From Anthonomus grandis grandis (Eukaryota > Arthropoda > Insecta > Coleoptera > Curculionidae), in contig NC_065554.1 of the NCBI RefSeq assembly GCF_022605725.1, positions 26,865,100 through 26,929,099 on the forward strand: DNA of 64,000 nt. The letters run 5' to 3'. The notes under the pieces are model-generated. The model saw only the letters and a list, made by a program, of their open reading frames with translations. It was not told the origin of the DNA and ran no database searches. How positions within the stretch are numbered: position 1 is the stretch's first letter; every line of letters starts with the position of its first letter. Shown piece after piece: positions 22,430 through 34,900 of this stretch. The position numbers were made by a program, and so were the translations under genes.

Positions 22430-23930
22430 TTGACAGTTTGTCAGTGTTGCCAGTAGCAGCATTTTGAAGACGTGGTCAGCAAAGATGCCAGTAGTAATAA
22501 AATGCGGTTAAATTTTGTGTAAAAAAAAATTCCAGACTATTATGACTGTATTTTAAAGGACGACAAGAATAGACTGAAGCAAGGCAGGTAGTCCTTTGAC
22601 GATAAACTTATGTTTGATTTGAGACGTCATCAGTGTTGCCAATAGAAGAAATACAAGAGAGGAGAAGCAATACGCTTTAAATTCATCACATTTTGTCCTT
22701 TTTAAATCCAGATAATTGTAGACTTTTTTTTAGATATAGCTAGATTTAAAAAAAAAAAATTTACAGAAATGAAAAAAGATGGCACTGTTTTGACTAAGGG
22801 ACCATCAATGTTGCCAAGAGCAGGATAAGAATATACCGGGTGATTTAATAAAAAGCGCAACCCTGCAAACCAATTTTAAAATTTTAATTTGACGTATGCT
22901 GCTCTCAGGAGGGCTTTTAACAACGTAAAACAAATTAATAATAAGGCAACAATGGTAAGAAAAACAGAGCAAAAGATTGACAAAGATAATATGACGTAAG
23001 TGACGTATCGCTTGACAAGTCAGTCATGCCAATAGCAGTGCTGTTGTATTTTTTGTAGGTTACATTTTCGTTCTGTCGCATCTAGGTAATAGTTTGCAAA
23101 TGTTTATATTTAAATTTAGGAAAAATCAACATGGTTGATGGTTTTTAAAGCAAAATACGGCGCTAAAGTATATCCGAAAGTATTTTGACTTTGACAGTGC
23201 GTGTGTGACGTAACTGACGTACGATTTCACAGGTCATCAGTGTTGTCAATAGCAGAATAACAATAGTGCTTTTTCAGTAAATTTTGTCGCTTCTAAATCT
23301 AGCTATTTGAATATTTTTATAATTACCATCTTTACATAAATAAAACAAGAGGACGATGTTTTGATAGATGATGTTTTGGACGATGTTTGGCAGTAATACC
23401 AATAAAAAATTTTTTTTTGACAATGACGTAAGGCAACATCAGTGTAGCCAACATCGGAAAATGCAACAAGGAACTTAATACAGTGAGCAAATCTTTTAGT
23501 AGGTTTAAAAGCAAAATGTGACAGCTCAGTGTTTTCACATAAAAATATCATTATTAAGCTTATAATGGCTAAAAAAAACGCTAGTATTTTCAGCTGAGTA
23601 AGTGTTGCCAATAACAGAAAAAAGGCTGAAGAGCATTATTTTGACAGAGCGATTGTGAGTACAGCAGCATCAATGTTGCCAACAGTAGCAATAAAACACC
23701 GACGAGCTTCTTACAAAGAGGAAAACCTGTTAGTTGGTGTTTAATGCAAAATTTGACGACACTGTGGATTCAGGACAATTATGACAAAAGAAATAAAATG
23801 TATAGAGTCAATCAATGAATAGAGGCAAAGTGCAGTGACTTAACCGTAGCCAACAGTATAAAGGCCGACGATCACTATTTTGACGTAAAACCGTCATCAA
23901 TGTTGCCAACAGTAGCAGAAAAAATTACCA
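22430..23930. repeat. Degenerate repeats built on CATCAGTGTTGCCAATAGCAG
   Basis: About ten spaced copies of a CATCAGTGTTGCCAAYAGCAG-like motif occur at about 22439, 22624, 22803, 23018, 23233, 23437, 23598, 23668, 23846 and 23893, all in the same orientation. Each is usually preceded by TGACGT or TTTTGACA and followed by A-rich DNA. Spacing is 50-210 bp. The region begins immediately upstream of the RpS4 promoter. Other copies lie at 33629 and 36027 in MTF-1 intron 1. No gene is visible. Confidence 0.6.
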
Positions 23931-23949
23931 AGGAGCTTGTTAAAGCGAC

Positions 23950-24940
23950 AAATTCTAATTTCACGGTAAAATGTATTAAAAATTTGTTTTATAGAAAAAT
24001 AAGAGAATTAATAAATGCTCCTATACGCAAATAAAACTCGTGCAAACTTACATTGGTTTTATTTAAAATAACTAATAAGAAAAACGACGCACAACATTGT
24101 TAATTTTCGCTAAATACATAATGCTTATGAAATAAAATAATACACATATACAACAAAACGATTTACTTATAATAAATATTTAACTGTCCATAACAATAAA
24201 TTTTATTCTGGTAAGTATATCATTGGCACAAAAAATCACAAATTATCAGGTTATACAGTGTAATCTCTGTAGGTATATATTGCAAATATTAAGGCATCAG
24301 TTTTAAATTAAGCACCATAAAAAAATAAAATTTCCTTCTGTTTCCTATAGTCGTGTCAGTACATTGCTGAAATATAAAAATAAACAGTACATAATGATTA
24401 ATTATATGGGCGTTTAACTATTTAACATCTAATACATACATATTAATTATAATTGCACACATAACAAACGGTTATTCCACACAAACAATAATTAAAAAGC
24501 ATTAAAAACTAACCTAAAAGAATTTGGTTTTTATATAGGTAACTCTTGTAAAAAAAAGGCCTTTAAAGGTAATCCCTTACCTTAATATCATTTTTAAACT
24601 ATTAATGGAAGACTATAACATTTCTTTAATCAATTAAATTTAGAAAAAGACATTAAGTGTTTGATGTATAGGTTAAGTAGTAAGTTGCCCTATGACAGCG
24701 TCACTACCTAACGTTTAACCAATCAGGTTGCTTATGCTATAAGATCAAGTTGTCTGATCGGTTTTAAACCAATCAGGAGATAGTATTTAATGTACATTGA
24801 TGCCAACTTAAAGTTTTACCACAACATAAATGACGTTGTTTGCAGGAAATTTTTCAAGTCCTATGAAGATAATAACAAGTCTAAGTTACAAGTTAAAAAC
24901 AGAACGACAATGTTTCCTATGTACTTTCTTATCTATTAAC
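23950..24940. other. AT-rich intergenic, nothing coding
   Basis: No supported frame. Two closely spaced CCAAT motifs (AACCAATCAGG at about 24716 and 24768) form a small direct repeat. Part of this stretch may be the MTF-1 3' UTR, but no clear polyadenylation site could be chosen. Confidence 0.35.
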
Positions 24941-24944
24941 AAGA

Positions 24945-25830
24945 GTGCTTAAAAAGTTTAAAGTCCAAAATCTGAAAAACTATTGGGAATATTCTTGTAA
25001 GATGGAATATTTTTAAGAAAACTATATCCTCTTCCAATGTCTCTCTTCATTGGGTCCAAGTTCCATGGCACAATGCCAATTTATTCTTATGCATATTTTG
25101 ATACAAAATGACATTTTTTAGGCTTTAATGAATCTTATGCGCTAAATTCGTTTTCTGAATGGTGCCGAATTCAACAGCAGAATGCTTAAATTTATCTTTT
25201 TTAGGAAGAGTAAAAATTGTATTTCTTTACTTTTCTTTGTCATTGAGTCGCCCAATTTAGATGAAATATAAGATTTCGTTTATCAGTGGGTTATTCGTGT
25301 ATCAGACTTTTGCCTTTAGAGTCCAATAACTCTCTAGACCTAGGAAGAATATATTCATGATATATTTAGGAAATGGTGTTCTCCAAATGGCCTCTTGAGT
25401 CCATAAGAGTCCAGGCTTTAATTTTGAAGATATGGAACTTTTTGTGTGCACGTTAGTACTGAAATGATTAACTTTAAACTCCAAAATCTCAAAAACTAGC
25501 AGGAATATTCTTCAAAGATGATAAGCTTGTTATCCAGATATCTCCCTGAGGAAGCATTTCCGGACCCATGTTTATATTAACTTTTCTTTTTTTTTTTTAA
25601 CGTTTTCTATCTACCCTAGAAGTTTGTAACATATGATCAACGGAACACCCTGTATATGCTCTTCAAATGTTCTTTTGGGACCAAATGAATTCAAGCTACA
25701 TCAGATTCGGAGATATGGAACTCCTAACGTAGTCCAAAGAAGACATTGATAATCAAATAATTGCTTTAAAGCCCAAAATCTCAACAATTAGTGCGAACAT
25801 AGTGTGATAGGTATAGGTTTGCGTTATCCG
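24945..25830. repeat. Degenerate direct repeat, three copies
   Basis: The phrase TTTAAAGTCCAAAATCTGAAAA or a close variant recurs at about 24957, 25472 and 25760, each followed by an ATTCTT or ATAGTG region and later by GATATGGAACT. The copies are strongly diverged. A lone ACACCCTGTATAT (25645) is a leftover mariner-type terminus. No gene. Confidence 0.4.
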
Positions 25831-25930
25831 GGATATAGGTACTCGTCACTTTGACTTACTAATAATGACACCCTTAGCAACAAACAACTCGTTCTTATAG
25901 CAACCTAAAGGCCCTCCGTACACCTAACTT

Positions 25931-28900
25931 TCACTTACAATTACCGGATCTGAGACAACCCTTCGGAAAATTCTGAAACCCGTTACTACAATTGCTGGCG
26001 AACTTGACCATTTGCCTCAACTGCTCCAACGTTTTCAAGCACAAAACCACGCAGCACCGCTCCCCTTTCTCCTTGCACCCGTCGGTTTTCTGGACCAGCC
26101 CCAGCAGGGCCTGTTTAAACTTGTTCTCCCCCGCCGCAACCCCCCGTTTTCCCATCTGAAATTGTGTTAGTCGCGTCACACTGGCAGTTAGAAGCAATCG
26201 GGCAACGTGAACACGCGTCACTAGAAGCTACAGAAGGCGGAGGTGATACCACCTCGACTTCTTCCTCTTGTTCTGCTTGCGGCGACGTGCTGCAGCTTTG
26301 GCAGTTCGATTTGCCGTCACACTTACAATTCTGACACTTGCAGATGTCCGCGGTCAATTCCTTTAAGGCGTCCGTACGTTGCTGGCTGTCTTGGTTCAAA
26401 GAGTTGAGGAACCGATCGACGTTTTCTATGTCTTCGACCACGGCGACCTTACGGTCCGTAGGTTGCACCTCCGGAAGGTTCAAGTAGGACTGGACGGCGG
26501 TGGAAATGGCCGTCAAAGGATTCTCGTTCAAGTTCTCTTGGAAGATGTTGAACTGGCCGATGTCGCTGTAGTTCCCGACCCCCCAGGCGTTCGAGATTTC
26601 CTCGTGGGTGGCCAGGTTCACTTCCAAGGCCTCCGACGGGGCGGGTTTCGCATCGATCGTTTTCACGCTGAGTATTCTCACGTTACTCGGGCTACTCTCC
26701 AGGACGTTATCGCCGAACACTTTCTCGAAATCGAAGAAACTGATGCCCGCGTTCTCGAACTCGGTGATCAAAGAGTTCTCTTCCAGTTCCTCTTGGGATT
26801 CGTTTATTAACGTTTCCTGTTTGGTCACGTCGCTCACGCTTTGCGTGCCGATGTTGTAAGGGAGTTGCACGTCGTCCGCGGACACTGTATTTACGGTCGC
26901 GTAATTCTTTAGGCCGTTGGCCATTTCGAATTGGTCGCTCTCGATTACGTTGGCGTATTTCGCTTTGTTGTTTATCTGCATCTGGCTCACTTGCTCTGTG
27001 ATTGGCTGCGTGTAGTCGGGGTTGAGTTGGTTCGAGTCGAAACTGTACGGACTGTAGATGTTGTCAAAGTATGTGGCGGGTTGAAATGTCTGATGGGGGG
27101 TGTCTGTAGTGGTGGCGGGCGGACCTGAAAGCAGTGTATAAAGTGTCAGTCATGTTTCATGTTTATTGGGAAATTTGAAGCAGTTTTGAGATAAGTTAAC
27201 ATAAAACAGGCAACAGTAGTGTTATCGATACAAAAAATGGAAGGCGTTTAAGCTAAGAAACCTCTGTGAATTTTTTTATATAAAATCTTGATTTTTAAAC
27301 GGGATGTTTAGTGAAGTGCATCCTTGGATTTGAATTAAAGCAAAATTAAGTTTAATTAATTGTTAATATGTTGTGTGTTTTTTTTCAAGGAATGCAATGA
27401 GTTGAAGACTTCAGTGGTGCTCACACCAATATCAGTAATAAATTTAATTGGGTCATTCCCTGACAGAAGACTTCTTCGCATTAAAGTATTTTTTTCAATT
27501 TTTGGGTGGTTCTTTGAAATATGTTGAGTGATTTCTTCACTGGATTGCGAAGTTGCATCTCAATTAAAGGGTACAGGCGGGAAAATCCAAATATGAAAAT
27601 AAAGTAACCTGTAAACTGCAACCACGTCAAATAGAATTATACAAAGTATAACAATGTTTTGCACAAAAAAAAAACTTTTGGATAATTGAGAATACATAAC
27701 TTATACTTTTAAAAAAGGCGAACAAGACAATGTAAACGACCGATTTCTTTGTTAAGCACTTATAGCAAAATCCTAGAATGACAGAGTTCACAGGCAAAAC
27801 CTTCAAAATTAGCAAACATTAGTACGGATTTCAAAAGAAAAGCAGCACTTTGGGAGCAATAGTAGATCGATAAAACAGGTGCCCAACAACTGTGTTTAAT
27901 GTGCAAAAAACCATTTGATACAGTGGAAATTAATTTGTTATAAAAGAAATTTAAGAAAATGGGATTTTGAGCTGTATATCATGTCTCAGTTCCTTAATAT
28001 CCTCGGTATTTTGTATCTATTTAAAATTCTGTTTTTCTATTGAAGTATATTTAATTTCATATTATGAAAACATTTGTTTAAAAAGACAAACGAGAACACT
28101 TTCTGGAAAAACAAGAACAGCTGAACCAAAAAAAGGCTCCGGTGCCAGATTTATTAAATAAAATCCAACTTTAGGCCAAGAATATATATTTATTAAAAAA
28201 AAAATGAAGTGAATGCTTGCTAAGTGCCAACCATGGAATATATGGTGCCAAGAGGGTACATCTACACTTTCCAAGAAATTCATTTTATATTCCAACCCAA
28301 TTAACTTACCATTTAAATTTAACGCTTGAATTTCCCGCACCTCGCCCTCTTTCTCCCCGCCGCCGTCGATTTCCACACCCCAATTGCCAAACATGAAGTT
28401 ATCCTCGAAATCAAAAGAGGTCGCCTCGTTTTTGACATTTAACCTGTCATCTGTCACCGATGTGTCGGCGGGTTGTTCAAGTGTATCGGGTTTTAGATGG
28501 GTGTAACTGGTGGTGGTGGGGGGGGAATGTCTTTGGTGGGTTTTTATGTGAGACTTTAAGCTGTGCGACGTGGAAAATGCCCTGCTACAATCGGGGGTTT
28601 CCTTGCACGCGTATGGTTTTTCGCCGCTATGGATGCGATGGTGGGTTTTCAAGTGGTGGGAGGCGGAAAACGATTTTCCGCAGCCCGATTCTTCACATCT
28701 AAATAAGAGAGAAAGAATAGACTAGAGATCTTTCAAGAAACATAGTGTTAACATGTAGCAATCTGAATTATTATTATGTAAAATCAGTTAATCTTAACTT
28801 GTCTTCAACAGTATTTCCCGATAAATGGAAGACTGCAAGAATATCCCCGGTACTCAAAAAGGGACCGAAGAACGACATTCAAAATTACAGAGCTCTATCG

Positions 28901-31900
28901 ATCTTATATAATTTCTCCAAACTTTTTGAAATAGTTCTTTATAATAAAATATACAGGGTGTCCCGTAAATAGTGGTCCAAATGAAAACTCCTAATAGATT
29001 GGACTATTTCCAATCAGAATAATCCAACATAGCTCTAACGAAATTGTTACGGTTTTCGAGATATTTTGATTTTTGCGAAATTTTAAGAAATAGCTGCCTG
29101 TAATCAGTTTTTTTATGGTGTGTCACTAAATGAAAAAAAAATCACAATTTCTTCGGTTGGATATTATTTGCCGATAGATGCGCTTTATGATGCGTATTAA
29201 AATTTTTCAGTTATGCAAATATTTTTCACAGGAAAAATTTTTGAAACATTGAAAATCTGCGCGAGCGCATCCAAACTGCTGCTCAAGAGATAAATAGAGC
29301 TGGCCACGCTCAACGGATTAAGCGATCCTTTATAAGAAGGTGTAGGGCGTGTATAGCAGCAGGTGGTGGCCATTTTAAACACCTTTTGTAAAATTGCAAA
29401 ACACAAATAAACCGAATTTATTTGCATCGAAAAAAAACGATTTTTTTTTCACAAAATAGTTCTTTCGGCATTAAAACAACCATTTTTTTTTTGAGGTTAA
29501 CAAAAAATTCAAAAAATTGTTGTCTTTAATACGGCATGGGATAAATAAAAAATATTTGCATAACTGACAAATTTTTGATACGCATCATAAAGCGCATCTA
29601 TCGGCAAATAATATCCAACTGAAGAAATTGTGATTTTTTTTCATTTAGTGACATACCATAAAAAAACTGATTACAGGTAGGTATTTCTTAAAATTTCGCA
29701 AAAACACTTTCGTTAGAGCTATGTTGGATTATTCTGATTGGAAATACTCCAATCTATTAGGAGTTTTCATTTGGACCACTATTTACGGGACACCCTGTAT
29801 GCCCATGTCAAATTAGACATAGCACCTAATCAATTTGGTTTCGTCAAAAATCGCTTCTGTACAGTAAACCTGGCTTGCCTAAATGAGTATTTGTGTCAGC
29901 ATTTGGATAATAGAGGTCAGATTGATGTAATATACCTTGATTTCTGCAAAGCTTTTGACCAAATTGACCACTTTGTGTAAAATGACCAGCTGGGTGGAAA
30001 AAACCACCAGATGTAGGCCGCACTTACAGTCCTTAGAGAGAACCGATAAGGATAAGGACGACAGTCTTTACCTGCTTGGTGAACCGAAAACACATCTACG
30101 AGTCGGGCAATATTTAAAACTGACTAGTCTGTTACAAATCTTTTATATTTAATAAATGACAGCTTATTCTCTATTCGGTAGTTTGGACATTTTAGCCTAT
30201 CGTTTATAGAGCAGCGGTGGAATTGGCCTATGTGCCTAGTACTTTTACGGATATTTGTGTTGTGTAAAAGTGCAATTGGATAGTAGTTGTGAATGGTTTG
30301 TTCCTAAAGCTGCAAGAAGACAAATACTTCTACATTTTCATGACGGTAATGGACATTTGGCGGAAAACAAAACGCTATTAGCTGTGGCCAAACTTTATTG
30401 GCTTCCTGGCATGAGACGATATGTAAAAAAGTTTATTTCTTGTTATTTACCTTGTTTGTATAACAAACAACCTGGAGGTAAACAAGCTGGATTTCTTCAT
30501 CCAATAGAAAAAATCCAGGAACCGTTCAATACCCTTCATATCGACCATTTGGGGCCATTTGTAAAATCAAAAAAAAAAATATGTATTTAATTGTTCTAAT
30601 TGAAGCATTTACCAAGTTTGTCTTCATGAAAGCAGTTCCTTCAACTAGAGTGCGACCACTTTTAAATTTTGTGGATAGTGTTTTAGAAAATTTTGGGGTG
30701 CCAAGAAGAATTATAACCGATCCAGGTTCTTGTTTCACGAGCAAAGAATTTAACGGTTTTTGTAAAGAGCTTAATATAAAGCATATACTAAATGCAACAG
30801 CAACACCAAGGGCGAATGGTGAAGTCGAACGGTATAATCGCATTATACTATCTTGTCTCGCAGCATCCACGATTGATGAAGAAAGATGTGATAAGATGGT
30901 ATCTAAAGTTCGTTGGGGCTTGAATTCGACGACGAATTCAACCACAACAAAATCGCCATATGAATTGCTTTTTGGATATTCTCCGAGAGGACTGGCCAAT
31001 TCTTTTCTAGCTAATGAAGTATCCTTAGAGTCCACGCATGATAATGAGTTAACGAAAACTCGAGAAAAGGTAAAAATCGCTATTAACGATAAACAAAAGA
31101 AATGCAAAGAAAAATATAATGCACAACGCTGTGCAGGAAAGAAGTATAATGTTGATCAACCAGTATAAGTAAGTACCAATATAGTGGCTAATGAAGGCAA
31201 AAGTCGTAAATTGCTTCCAAAATATAGCGGACCGTATAAAATAATAAAAATCTTAGACCACGATCGTTATGTGGTTGAAGATGTAAAAGGTTCTTCTCGT
31301 TCGCAGAGGAGGTACAAGGGAATCGTATCCCTTGACAAAATTAAGGCCTTTAACGTTGAAGTTAGTTCGGACTCGAATACCGAACTTGATGACAACAACG
31401 AATAGTTTGTCATCGTTAGGTAAAGGTTTAAAAAAAAAAGAGGAATCCCTTAGTGTCAAAGTCATTATGCAAGAGTATAGTTGCAAATTGATTAATTTAA
31501 ATGTTACATTTGGAAAATGACCTGATGTACTTATTGCAAGTTGTATAAGAATATTAAATATTTTGTTTGTCAAATATTTTTAAAAGATTCCAATAGGTTA
31601 GATCGAAGATACCAGTTCCTGGGAAGCTGCTGTCGAATATTAATATTTATTTGAATTTATTGCCTAGACAAATTGTTTTTTTTTGTGACTTCTAATTTTT
31701 GAAAAAAAAAGTCCTTGTAAAATTTATAATGTGAGAAATCGTTTATATTTGTACTTCTTAATAAGCTAAACTTTTTTGGTTTTTCTAAGGATTTAGTTGC
31801 TTCAATAAAATCTTACTTAAGAGGTCGTAAACAATTTGTTGAATATGAAGGCTTTAAGTCTTCTACATATGAAGTGTGCTCGGGAGTTCCGCAAGGATCT

Positions 31901-34900
31901 AATATGGGCCCGCTTCTCTTTTTATTGTCTATAAACGATCTTGCCAAATTACTGTCTTGTCAGAGATTACTGTTTGCGGATGATATAAAATTGTTCACAA
32001 AAATAGATACTGAAGACGATTGCGAATTCCTTCAGATAAATCTTAATAAAGTAGAGAATCAAAATGTCAATAGACTATATTTAAATGTTAATAAATGCTC
32101 AATTCTCTCATTTTCTAGAAGACTGTTGCCAATCAATTTTGACTATAAAGCAAATAAAGTTGTGTTAGCCAGAGTGGATGAGGTGATTGATCTGGGCATT
32201 ACTTATGATGCGAAATTAAGTTTCACCAAGCATGTAGCAAAAATAGTTTCTAACTCTGCCAAATTGTTGGGTTTTATTTATCGAAACCGTAGGCATTTTG
32301 AAAATATTAATACTTTGAAACTGCTTTTTTTGTCTTACATACGCTCAAAAATAGAATACGGATCTCTAATTTGGTACCCAATAAGCTACCTGATATTGAG
32401 CGCATTTAGCGCAAGTTTATGATGTAGGTATCTCTGGTTTAGAGAGGAAGGTGTCTTTCCAGCCAGAGGTTTGGATAGTCAATTATACTTAAATAAATTT
32501 AATATTATACCCTTAGCAAAAAAAAAAGAAGTTCTTTCTATAAAATTCTTATGTAATCTTATTCATAACAAGATTGACTCTTCCACCCTTTTAGCTGGAT
32601 CAAATTTTCGGGTACCAAGACGGTACCGGATGCAGAGTCTTTCTAGCATGTATATAGATAGTCTGTTTAAGCATTTTTCATTTTTATACAAATTGTGGTA
32701 ATTTTTTTTTCCTGTGATTGGGTAACAAACCTGATGGAAATAAATGCCCCCTTTTTTTTTAAAGAATTGAGTCAGTCAATAAGTGCAGCTAACTTCGTAT
32801 TGGTGTGACTCATGGATAAAAAACGTCGTATCAAGTTCTCTTGTAATTTTCACCACTGTTTGAATGTTTTGAACCTTGAGGCAATGTTCCCAAAATGTTT
32901 GGTATTAATGAGAAAGAGCTAGATATAACAATACAATTTTTCAAAAAAAATAATAATGCTCACCTATAAGGCTTCTCCCTGGTGTGCGTCCTTCTATGTT
33001 TCTTCAAATCGCTCAAAGTAGTAAAAAACTTCTTGCATCCGGGGGCTTCGCAATTAAAAGTTTGCCCATTATGGATCCGTTCGTGCGCCCTTAACCTATA
33101 AAGGGTGTTAAAAGCCTTATGGCACTCGTCCTGATGGCACTTGAAGGGCTTGACTTTCGTATGGACCCTTATATGAATTTTTAGGCTGTAGGATGTGAGA
33201 AACGCCTTATCGCATCCCACGATGGTACATTTAAACCTGTAGTCACCTAAAATTAGGGATTTACTAAAGGAACTTAAGGACAGCACAGTTTAAATTACCT
33301 TTGTGGGTTTTTAGGTGCGTCCTAAGGTTACCGATGGTGCTGTACGTTCTATTGCAACCGTCGTATTCGCATTGAAACCGATTGGTGTTGTCTTTGGTTT
33401 CTTGTAAGGTGGTTGGGACGGATGAGTCTTTCTTAACGCGAGATTTTCTGGATTCAGATTTAGTGGTTATCTTTGGTGAAATTGATGTGTTGTACCTAGA
33501 AATTATTAAAACATCCTCTATTATGTCCAGTAAAATGATTGAAATTAAATTCAAATTTCGCGCTGAAACTATCTGGTCCAATTTGACATATTTAGAATGG
33601 TTTCGTTTTTAGGGTTTTTTGGTTCATTATCAGTGTAGCCAATAGCAGGGAATTGTCTCTTTTCAGGTAATTTTGAGGAAGGAAATTTTCTTCAGGAAAG
33701 AAAAAATTCTAAAATTGATCAACTTTCGTCTAATGCGGGAATTTTTTTATTCGGACTTGGTGGTTATCTTTGGTGAAATTGATGTGTTGAATATGTACAT
33801 AATATGTGTCCAGTAAAATGATTAAAATTAATTGAAATTTCGCGCTAAAACTGTCTGGTCCAATTTGACATATTTAGAATGGTTAAGTTTTTAACATTGA
33901 CAACACTGCCCGTATCAGTTTTTCAATAAAAGATGGCGCGTCATAACTGTTCCAACAACTAAGTAAAATAGATACTCTCAGATACTCTCAAGTGCCAGAA
34001 AGAGACTTAGAAGTTTCTTACAGGCAGCCAAAGTGCCTCAAATGCCTGGAATAGATTTTCTGATACTCTCAAGTGCCAGGAAGAGACTTAAGAAGACTTA
34101 AAAATTTCTTAGAGGCAGTCGAAGTGCCTCAAATGCCTGGAATAAACTCTCAGTTACTCTCAAAGGCCAGGAAGATACTTACGAAGACTTGAAAGTCTCT
34201 TACAGGCAGCCAAAGTGCCTCAAATGCCTGGAATAGATTTTCTGATACCCTCAAGTGCCAGGAAGAGACTTAAAAAGACTTAAAAATTTCTTACAGGCAG
34301 TCGAAGTGCCTCAAATGCCTGAAATAGACTCACAGATACTCTCAAGGGCCAGGAAGAGAATTATGAAGACTTAGAAGTCTCTTACAGGCAGCCGAAGTGC
34401 CTCAAATGCCTGGAATAGAATTTCAGATACTCTCAAGTGCCAGGAAGAGACCTAAGAAGACTTCAAAATTTCTTAGAGGCAGTCGAAGTGCCTCAAATGT
34501 CTGGAATAGACTCACAGTTACTCTCAAGGGCCAGGAAGAGACTTTTGAAGACTTAGAAGTCTCTTACAGGCAGCCAAAGTGCCTCAAATGCCTGGAATAG
34601 AATTTCAGATACTCTCAAGTGCTAGGAAGAGACCTAAGAAGACTTAAAAATTTCTTAGAGGCACTCGAAGTGCCTCAAATGCCTGGAATAGACTCACAGA
34701 TACTCTCAAGGGCCAGGAAGAGACTTATGAAGACTTAAAAGCCTCTTACAGGCAGCCAAAGTGCCTCAAATGCCTGGAATAGAATTTCAGATACTCTCAA
34801 GTGCCAGGAAGAGACCTAAGAAGACTTAAAAATTTCTTAGAGGCAGTTGAAGTGCCTCAAATGCCTGGAATAGACTCACAGATACTCTCAAGGGCCAGGA

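Larger units (their letters stand above)
28745..32720 (+). mobile_element. LINE in MTF-1 intron 3, split by two insertions
   Basis: A plus-strand jockey/CR1-like LINE. Finger region at 28800-28950 (WKTARISPVLKKG, YRALSILYNFSKLFE); after the mariner, APNQFGFVKNRFCTVNLACL and VIYLDFCKAFDQIDH (motif A) at 29813-29978; after the gypsy fragment, FSKDLVASIKSYLRGRKQF, GVPQGSNMGPLLFLLSINDL (motif B) and LLFADDIKLF (motif C) at 31770-32000, then the C-terminal domain to about 32700. The interrupted halves join without obvious loss, which gives the order of events: LINE first, then the mariner and the gypsy element. Confidence 0.8.

Noticed and set aside
26379..27128. Plus-strand frames of up to 143 codons
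   Set aside because: Antisense to the GC-richer last exon of MTF-1, whose conserved cysteine cluster settles the strand.
30526..31107. 193-codon minus-strand frame
   Set aside because: Antisense to the Ty3/gypsy integrase, which has the DDE motifs in order.
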